A stretch of DNA of 14,129 nucleotides from Polyrhizophydium stewartii (taxonomy: Eukaryota; Chytridiomycota; Chytridiomycetes; Rhizophydiales), in assembly GCA_027604665.1 (NCBI GenBank), contig JADGIZ010000409.1, forward strand, positions 1 through 14,129, given 5' to 3'. Shown here piece after piece: positions 1 through 6,136 of the stretch (within the stretch, counting starts at the first letter, position 1; each line of letters opens with the position of its first letter). The notes beneath the pieces are model-generated. The model worked only from the letters and a program-made list of their open reading frames with translations, searched no databases and had not been told where the DNA came from. The translations under genes and the position numbers were made by a program.

Positions 1-148
1 CGCCCTTGCACTCCCCCGAGCACACACACGCACATCGGCGCCGGCGCCGGCGCTGCATGGGCCTGTGCATCGCCGTCCGCCCTGCCGAATCTGCCCGTGC
101 TGACCCAGGACGCCGTCATTCCCGCCCACAGGCCGCCTGCGTCGCGCA

Positions 149-895
149 ATGTCCCAGCGCGCGCGCCGCGCCAGCATGCACAGCCTGACCGCCGCCGCTG
201 CCGCCCAGGACGAGGCCGCCGCCGCCACTGCCGCCGCACGCGCCCCGCTGCCCCCGCCACAAGCTTCCACGCCGGCTGCCGCCAGCCCGACGCCCGCGCC
301 GGCCCAGCTGCCCTCGCCCCTGCCCGCCCCGCCGCGCACCCGTGCCCAGCGCGCCCAGGTCAAGATCGCCTGCGTGCACTGCAAGTCGGCCTGCAAAAAG
401 TGCGACGAGAACCGCCCCTGCGGCCGCTGCATCCGCATTAACAAGCAGGACTCGTGCGTCGACGCCCCGCGCAAGGAGCGCCAGTTCACGTCGAGCTCGG
501 CCCGCAAGGCCGCCCAGGCTGCCGCCAACGCCGCCGCCGCCCACGCCGTCGCCATGGCCTCGGCGTCGGCCCCGGATCTGACGGCGCTCCAACACTCGGC
601 CGCCGGCGGCCTCGTTGGCCATCCCTTCCACCACCACGGCATGCATCCGCTCACGCATGCTTCGCACTATCTCTATCCAACCAACGAGAGCCACACAAGC
701 CTCGACAGCTTCGACAGCTTCGAGCTCCACCACGAGGACAATGCCTCCATGTATCACACGGACGACGACGGCGCAGACTCGTACCATGCGGGGCCGGACT
801 CGCCGCTGTCGGGCTCGGCCTCGTTTTACATGACCGGCGACATGGGCTCGCAGGCGGGCGCTCCGCTCTCGTCGAGCCACTACTCGCTTGCCTGA
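149..895 (+). CDS. Zn2Cys6 fungal zinc-cluster transcription factor
   Basis: Single-exon ORF of 248 residues encoding a probable DNA-binding nuclear regulator. Residues 1-70 are Ala/Pro-rich and low in complexity. The zinc cluster spans residues 75-103 with ligands C75, C78, C85, C91, C94 and C103, spacing CX2CX6CX5CX2CX8C, which fits the Gal4-type binuclear cluster. An additional Cys (C82) lies in the first loop. The basic stretch VDAPRKERQ follows directly, as in many fungal cluster proteins. After another Ala-rich stretch, the C-terminal half is rich in His, Ser and Asp (around HTDDDGADSYH), a possible activation region. No fungal-specific middle homology domain is visible, so the protein is short for the family. 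The start is the first in-frame ATG, but a CTGAC followed by CCCACAG (about 100-131) resembles an intron end, so an upstream exon outside the window is possible. Target genes are unknown. Confidence 0.8.
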   Translation: MSQRARRASMHSLTAAAAAQDEAAAATAAARAPLPPPQASTPAAASPTPAPAQLPSPLPAPPRTRAQRAQVKIACVHCKSACKKCDENRPCGRCIRINKQDSCVDAPRKERQFTSSSARKAAQAAANAAAAHAVAMASASAPDLTALQHSAAGGLVGHPFHHHGMHPLTHASHYLYPTNESHTSLDSFDSFELHHEDNASMYHTDDDGADSYHAGPDSPLSGSASFYMTGDMGSQAGAPLSSSHYSLA

Positions 896-1238
896 AGCCT
901 CTGACATGGGGGGAGAGGCCTCTGCGTCCGCTGAACAGATGCGTGCCGGACGGACCGCTCAAGCTTTCGGTCTCGCTCCGTCGCTTCTTTTCCTTGTTTG
1001 ACACCTGATGCGGCTCGACTCCGGCTCGGACCGCACCTCGTCGCGCACGCTGTTCTCTCACGCTCTCTCCCTGTCTCGCGAGGCACTCTTTGCTGTCGAT
1101 GCTTCCATGTCGAGATCTGTCCTCTACCTCCCCCCACACTGTCCGCCAATGATTCATGTGCCCCGAGCAATCCTCTCAACTCCATGTACATTGCTTTTGA
1201 TCCTGTCTGCCCATGCTCGGCTCTCTTTGCGACACACA

Positions 1239-1240
<2 letters not shown>
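896..1240. other. Intergenic or intronic stretch, pyrimidine-rich, no gene resolved
   Basis: About 345 bp between the zinc-cluster stop and the CT repeat. It is rich in C and T on the plus strand. It should hold the 3' end of the zinc-cluster transcript and either an intron or the 5' exon(s) of the CTLH-like gene downstream. I looked for a start codon followed by a GTGCG or GTGAG donor of the right phase and found none. The open frames here read as low-complexity Ser/Leu/Pro strings with no recognisable domain. Confidence 0.5.

Positions 1241-1292
<52 letters not shown>
1241..1292 (+). repeat. (CT)26 dinucleotide microsatellite
   Basis: Uninterrupted CT repeated 26 times (52 nt). It sits 14 nt upstream of the CAG acceptor at 1305-1307 that opens the CTLH-like exon, so it can act as an extreme polypyrimidine tract. 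Read as codons it would give alternating Ser-Leu, which I do not regard as coding. Confidence 0.97.
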
Positions 1293-1295
<3 letters not shown>

Positions 1296-1307
1296 GTTGC
1301 TCTTCAG

Positions 1308-1781
1308 ACCGAACGCCGAGGACGTGCTCAGGCGCGCACGGTTCCAGATCAGGCGCCAGCGCTTCCGCGAGATGTGCCAATCCGGACGCGACCCGCACCA
1401 GGCGCTGCAGTATCTGCAAACGCAGGTGTCGCAGTGCGTGAACCATACCGACGAGGCAGAATCCAAGGCATTCCGCGAGCTGTCTGCGTGCCTGTTCCAG
1501 TGGGCCGCGGAGACGCGCAGGGACCCTGCTGCCGCCGGCGGCGCGTCGGCTGTTGGCGCCTCGTCGGGCGGAATGGCCATGGACGTTGGCGAGTCGAGGG
1601 TCAATGGTGCGTTGCGTGGCATTTTGTTGGGATCCGACCGCACCGGGGCCGTTGACCGTCTGATTTGCAACCAGACACGTACATGCTGCGCACAGAGCTT
1701 TACGAGTCGCTGCTCGAGTTCTTCCCGGACAGCATGCGCGAGCCCAAGGAAAACCTTGTGGATCTGGTCAGAATGAGCTGA
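1308..1781 (+). CDS. CTLH/CRA-like domain protein, 3' part (two exons seen)
   Basis: Two exons, 1308-1606 and 1675-1781, are separated by a 68-bp intron (GTGCGT...CAG, phase 1). The first exon follows a CT-rich tract and TTCAG, so an earlier exon must exist, but I could not find it. The visible reading runs from PNAEDVLRRARFQIRRQRF through the amphipathic stretch FREMCQSGRDPHQALQYLQ and a helix ending in FRELSACLFQW, then across the intron to LRTELYESLLEFFPDS and a stop. The pattern of 'RRQRF-E---G----AL-YL' followed later by 'LR--L---L---P--M--P---L--LV' resembles the CTLH/CRA helices of the WDR26/GID7 and RanBPM families, which act in GID/CTLH ubiquitin-ligase complexes. No LisH motif and no WD40 repeats are present, and the next gene begins 45 bp later on the other strand. 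The family call is tentative. Confidence 0.5.
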
Positions 1782-1826
1782 CGGGCACGCCTTTATGACA
1801 CCGCTTCGAATACAGCTTCTGCTTCC

Positions 1827-2327
1827 TCAGCTTCGTGCGCTGCCACGACTTGAATCGCGTCCAGCGCGAGCCAGCATCTCCCGCAATGCATCGTTGCCGG
1901 ACGCTGCCGCGATGGATGCGGGAGACCGGCCGTCAGAGTCGACGGCGTCTGGGTCCGCGCCACGGGCGAGCAGCAGCCGGCAGACGTTCACATGGCCCGC
2001 CAGCACGGCACGGTGCAACGGCGTGGTGCGCAGTTCGGGCGTCTGCGCGCCAGGATCTGCACCTGCGTCAAGCAGCAGGCGGCAGGCGTCCAGGTGGCCC
2101 TGCCGTGCGGCGTAGTGCAGCGGCGTGAACCCGGCAGCGTCGAGCGAGGACGCTGCGCCGGCACGCCGCAGCTGTGCCTCGAGCCGGGCGAAGTTGCCCT
2201 GCTGCGCGGCGCCGTGGACAGAGCGCTCAAAGTCGAGTTCGCCCATGCTCTGCGCCACGCCGCTTGCAGCGGCTGCCGCGGCGCAGCACGATCCGTCGTG
2301 CGTGTGGGTGTGGGCCGCGCTGCTCAT
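1827..2327 (-). CDS. ANKRD39-like ankyrin-repeat protein
   Basis: Single exon, 166 residues. The start is the Met of MSSAAHTHTHDGSCC; the frame stays open further upstream, but only antisense to the aminopeptidase gene. The N-terminus has a His/Cys cluster (HDGSCC) and then the stretch MGELDFERSVHGAAQQGN, which matches the start of animal ANKRD39 (DGPCC and MDFERGIWSAALNGD type). Ankyrin repeats follow at about residues 33-62, 65-97 (AAGFTPLHYAARQGHLDACR) and 100-130 (TTPLHRAVLAGHVNVCRLLL), with a degenerate last repeat at 131-153. Animal ANKRD39 is about 183 residues and seems to have one more canonical repeat, so this copy is shorter. It probably acts as a cytosolic protein-binding adaptor; the partner is unknown. 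It is convergent with the CTLH-like gene (45 bp between stops) and divergent from the aminopeptidase (39 bp between starts). Confidence 0.8.
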   Translation of the reverse strand: MSSAAHTHTHDGSCCAAAAAASGVAQSMGELDFERSVHGAAQQGNFARLEAQLRRAGAASSLDAAGFTPLHYAARQGHLDACRLLLDAGADPGAQTPELRTTPLHRAVLAGHVNVCRLLLARGADPDAVDSDGRSPASIAAASGNDALREMLARAGRDSSRGSARS

Positions 2328-2366
2328 GGCTCGTGTGTCGGCAGAAGCGGATTTCACCTCAAGATC
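2328..2366. promoter_or_regulatory. 39-bp divergent intergenic region, ankyrin gene / aminopeptidase
   Basis: Only 39 bp separate the ankyrin start codon on the minus strand from the aminopeptidase start codon on the plus strand, so the promoters and 5' UTRs must overlap each other and possibly the coding regions. It contains CAGAAGCGGATT (2342-2353), which also occurs upstream of the FKBP gene (11838-11849). No TATA-like sequence is visible. Confidence 0.55.
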
Positions 2367-4134
2367 ATGACGACACTGCTGCGAGCCTTCCGCCTGCCGG
2401 CTGCCTCTGCGCTCGCGGCCGAGGCCGACGGCCTGGTCCTTGTGCGCTCTGCGCTGACGCCTGCTGCGGCATGGAGCAGCGCACAGCCTGCCGGTGCCCT
2501 GGCTGCGCTGGCCGGCGCCTGGCCCGCCGCGCTGCCTGCCGTCAGCGCGCTGATCGCCGCCGACAGAACCGCCGAGAAGGGCGCCGCGCTGGCGGTCGCC
2601 CACGGCGTGCCCGGCAGCCGCATCGTGCTCTCGCCTGTCGCGGGCGTGCTTGGCGACACGGACGACGTGCGGCGCTTCGCCGATGCGGCTCGCGCGGCGT
2701 CGGCTCGTGCCCGCGCGGCCGGCATGCGCCGCCCGGCAGTCGTGCTGCTCGACGACCCGGTCGATGCGACGGCTGGCAAGCCCGCGGCTGCCCGCGTCGC
2801 CCGCGACTTTGGGCGTACGCTCGAGGCCGTGCTCCTCGGCCTGCTCGACGACGCCTACGTCCCGCTGCAGGCGCGCGAGCACGCCGCGGCCAACGGCCGC
2901 CCCGCAGAGCCGTTCGACGCCGTGCACGTCGCTGTTGCGTCCGGCGCAGCGCACGCCAACCATGCGCTGGTCGAGCGCGCCGCGAGCTGGGCCGCCGCCG
3001 TCGAGGCCGGCCGCCGCGTTGCCCGCGACATGGGCGGCGCGGACCCAGAGCGCATGGCGCCGCTGCGCTGCGCCGAGTACATCCGCGCGGCATTCAAGGA
3101 CGCGCCAAATGTCGCCGTCACTGTCGTCACGGATCCCGCCGTCCTTGGCAAGGAGTATCCACTCCTTAACGCCGTTGCGAGGTGCTCGTACGCTGTCCCT
3201 GCGCACCACCCAGCCGTCGTGCGTCTCGAGTACCGCGCGCCGGACCAGTCCAAAGTCAAGGAAAAGTGCGTTTGATGGCCTCACATGCAAAGCGGGCGTG
3301 GATCTTGCCGATATGCTGACACTTGCCCTCAGCCTCTTCTTTGTTGGCAAGGGCGTCACTTATGACACGGGCGGCGCCGACGTCAAGACGGATGGGCACA
3401 TGCGCGGCATGTCGCGCGACAAGTGCGGTGCTACGGCGTGCGCCGGATTCCTGCGCACAGTCTCGCTGCTCAAGCCCGAGCATGTCAATGTCACCGCGAC
3501 GCTGGGCTTTGTGCGCAACAGTATCGGCGCCGGCTCGTATGTCTCGGACGAGATCCTGCTCAGCCGCGCTGGTGTGCGCGTTCTGGTCGGCAACACGGAT
3601 GCAGAGGGCCGCATGGTGATGACGGATCTGCTGGCCGAGGCCAAGGAGCGCGCGCTGTCTCCCGAGTTTGGCTCGGCCCCATCGCGCCTGTTCACCGTGG
3701 CGACACTCACTGGCCATGCCGTGCTCTCGGTCGGCGAGGGATACTCGATTTCTCTCGACAACGGCCCCGCGCGCGAGAGCGGCGTCAGCGGGCGCCTTTT
3801 CAAGGCTGGACATGTTATCGGCGACCCGTTCGAGACGACCACGCTGCGCCGCGAGGACTATGACCTCATCCAGCCCTCGGGCGTCACTGAGGATGTGTGC
3901 CAGGCCAACAGCGCGCCGTCGTCGCGCACGCCGCGCGGACACCAATATCCTGCTGCGTTTATGTCGATTGCATCGGGCATTGTCAACCACGGGCTCGACG
4001 CAGACAAGCCCGTTTCTTACACCCATGTCGATATTGCCGGCAGTGCCGAGAAGTCCATTGGTGGTCTGAGCCTGGCGCGCGTCACCGGAGCCCCGGTGGC
4101 CGCGTTTACGGAGGCCTTCCTTTCTCGTTTTTAA
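2367..4134 (+). CDS. M17-family leucyl-type aminopeptidase
   Basis: Two exons, 2367-3265 and 3333-4134, with a 67-bp intron (GTGCGT, branch CTGAC, CTCAG) that splits the codon for N300. The product is 566 residues. Family knowledge: M17 enzymes remove N-terminal residues from peptides using two metal ions, usually as cytosolic hexamers. The catalytic half begins right after the intron: VGKGVTYDTGG with K306 and D311, K318, D329 in MSRDKCG, and NTDAEGR with D389, E391 and R393. These correspond to the metal ligands and the catalytic Lys/Arg of bovine LAP, so the site looks complete. The N-terminal domain (1-300) is Ala-rich and less conserved, as is usual. The features DVKTDGHMRGMSRDKCG and VRNSIGAGSYVSDE recall the eukaryotic NPEPL1 / W07G4.4-type branch rather than classical LAP3. 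The ATG at 2367 was chosen because the longer upstream frame lies antisense to the ankyrin coding region. Confidence 0.92.
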
Positions 4135-4299
4135 GAAACAACAATGAAGGAGCTGATTTCTGTCTCCAATCATGAGGGCATCGGCATGATCCGGGCCTAA
4201 ACCCCACCAGGTCTGAATTCAATAGCCCAGCATTCGTGGTACCTGGCGACAGGAATCTCACTGAAACGAGATGAAGGCGGATGCGTTTAATCTGCATCG
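4135..4299. other. Convergent 3' intergenic spacer
   Basis: 165 bp between the aminopeptidase stop (+) and the protease stop (-). It should carry both 3' UTRs and polyadenylation sites. No AATAAA on either strand and no hairpin terminator stands out. Nothing else is recognisable. Confidence 0.5.
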
Positions 4300-5956
4300 T
4301 CACAGCAGTGCGATCCCCGCCGCGAGAGCCACGACGAGCGAAGCGAGAGCAGCGACGGATCCACTCCGTGCCCGTCCGGCGCCGTTCTTGGTAGATCCCA
4401 TGTTTCCCTCGAACGGATCGTACGAGCCAGTCTGGTCCTCGGCTAGCCGCGCGATGCCAATGGACGAGTTGTCAAAGTTGAATGTGGTGTAGAAGCCGCG
4501 CTGGAAGCTGGCGCCGAGGATCATCTCGGTGGCAGAGCCCTGCGAAAAGATGGTGTAGCATACGCCATTCTTGACAATAACTTGGTTCTGCCATGGGATG
4601 AGGAAGTCCATGCCGCTCATCCTGAAGGTGATGGGCGGCAGCGACTTGGCGACCGAGCAGTCAAAGACTTGCGTCGTGACATTCTGCCGTTGTGTTTGTC
4701 AGGGGTTAGTGATACGTACTGCGCTTGTATGCAGATACGTGGGGAGCTCACCAGCGATGAGCCGATTGCGCGAGTCACAAGAGCGAACAGCGCGGGCGTT
4801 ATAATCGCATCCGTTGTGCCTGTATCGCTGTGCACACTTGTCAGCAACAGTCTCCATGAGCCGCCGATGCAGCCGGCTGTCTCTCGCCAACACGCACATG
4901 AGCGCCTGCACATTGGCCTGCGCGGTGACACCGTTGACCGTCATACTGTCGACAACGGTCTGCCAGTATGGCGCCGTCGAGTTGATGGGCAGCCACGCAA
5001 ACTCGCCGGCCATGCGATCACGGTTGGGCTCGCCAAACGTGATCTCGCCGGCGTTGGGCACCAGCCCCGAGGCGTCGATACTGATGACCTTGCGGTTGTA
5101 GTAGAACGAGACCATGCTGCGCGTGAACGCCGAGCGCAGGTTGCCGAACACGCCGACGGGGTCCCGGACGTTTGGCGGCGCAAGACCAATGAGGCCATCC
5201 GTGGCGGCGTGCGTCGGGTCCTTGAAATACACTGCCGCGCCGACGGGCTGGTTGGGCACATCGACGCCCGCAATAGACAGAGTATCGTTGAAGATCTCAA
5301 ACTGCACCGACGTGCCGTCGCCGTAGCTGCGCTGGGCCACGAGGCCCGTGCTTGCGGCCGTCGAGCTGGCGGGGGTCGGTGGCACAGGATGGAGGTCAGC
5401 GAAAATCGGGGCCTGCCGCAGGTCGGGTATTGCTGCGGCGCGGGCCTCTGGCTGGGTCCAGAGGGCACCGGCTCGCACGCACAGCCAGCGAGCAGGCGAC
5501 GGCCGGCAAGCGGGCGGGCGGGCATGCGCCGCACCTTTTGTTTGGGTTGTAGAGCTGCTTGCGCGCTGCCTGGCAGCCGTTGCCCTGCACGCACAGGGCC
5601 GATGTGACCCAGAACGACGGCGAGCCTGTGTCGAGCACGACCGACAGCGTCACGGGGGGCGTGCCCAGCTGGATGGTCGCCGCCAGCGTCTGGTACAGGT
5701 TCGATGCGCCCGTGGTCGCTGCGTTGCTCGCTCGCAACACGGCGTCGAACGGCAGCCTGTCGACGGCAGTGCTCGGCTGTCAGCAACCCGGCGGGACGCC
5801 CCAGCCCGTCGCCGCCTTGACGCACCGAATTGAGGACCGTCGGGCCACGCCGTCGGCAGAGACGCTCCCCGACTGCGCCAGCGCCGCGTGCACGCCTTGT
5901 GCGCCAGCCGCAGCGGCCAGCGCAACCGTGCACGCCGCGCCGAGCGGAAATGCCAT
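4300..5956 (-). CDS. Secreted pepsin-like aspartic protease with GPI-anchor signal (yapsin-like)
   Basis: Five exons on the minus strand: 5826-5956, 5535-5756, 4898-5365, 4752-4827 and 4300-4683. The introns are 69, 169, 70 and 68 bp, each with a GTG donor, CTGAC (intron 4 also CTAAC) and a CAG acceptor except intron 2 (CCAG). The product is 426 residues. Residues 1 to about 24 form a signal peptide (MAFPLGAACT then Ala-rich). A short propeptide follows. The two catalytic motifs are VVLDTGSPSFWV with D86 and ALIDTGTTDAI with D275; the second is assembled only after intron 3 is removed, and intron 2 joins YNPNK to SSTAAS, the usual pepsin-fold sequence. The flap is RSYGDGT. The C-terminus has a Ser/Gly/Arg stretch and a hydrophobic tail (AALASLVVALAAGIALL), typical of a GPI signal. 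It probably acts at the cell surface, processing wall or secreted proteins. The gene is convergent with the aminopeptidase. Confidence 0.9.
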
Positions 5957-6136
5957 CTTTCAAATATTCAAACCGCAACGATCAGCAGTCGGCCTCGGGC
6001 GCCCAATCAAGACACAGAAACTCACTCATTAAGAACTTTGAATGGTGCAGATTAGCACCTCTGGTTTCCTGGCCGAGGCAAAGGAGTGTGCAGCAGTGGC
6101 CGCACATCATGCTTGAGAGTGTTGTCGACGGCGCAA
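5957..6136. promoter_or_regulatory. Upstream region of the aspartic protease gene
   Basis: 180 bp between the protease start codon (minus strand, reading left) and the stop codon of the Fanzor-like locus, also minus. It must contain the protease 5' UTR and promoter together with the 3' end of the upstream gene. It is locally AT-richer than its neighbours (for example CACTCATTAAGAACTTTGAA on the plus strand). No clear TATA box or repeat was found. Confidence 0.4.

Noticed and set aside
116..907. Long minus-strand ORF opposite the zinc-cluster gene
   Set aside because: High GC keeps antisense frames open. The plus strand has the intact Zn2Cys6 motif; the minus strand reads as Arg/Gly/Val-rich with no motif.
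1213..1307. Coding read-through of the CT repeat as a Ser-Leu string
   Set aside because: The CAG acceptor directly downstream and the repeat's purity favour a polypyrimidine tract over a coding Ser-Leu repeat.
1992..2366. 125-codon upstream extension of the aminopeptidase frame
   Set aside because: It runs antisense to the ankyrin coding region, has no aminopeptidase-like content, and the ATG at 2367 gives a normal N-terminal domain.
2328..3359. 344-codon upstream extension of the ankyrin frame on the minus strand
   Set aside because: It is the antisense shadow of the aminopeptidase, rich in Arg/Gly/Ala with no domain; the ANKRD39-like start is at 2327.
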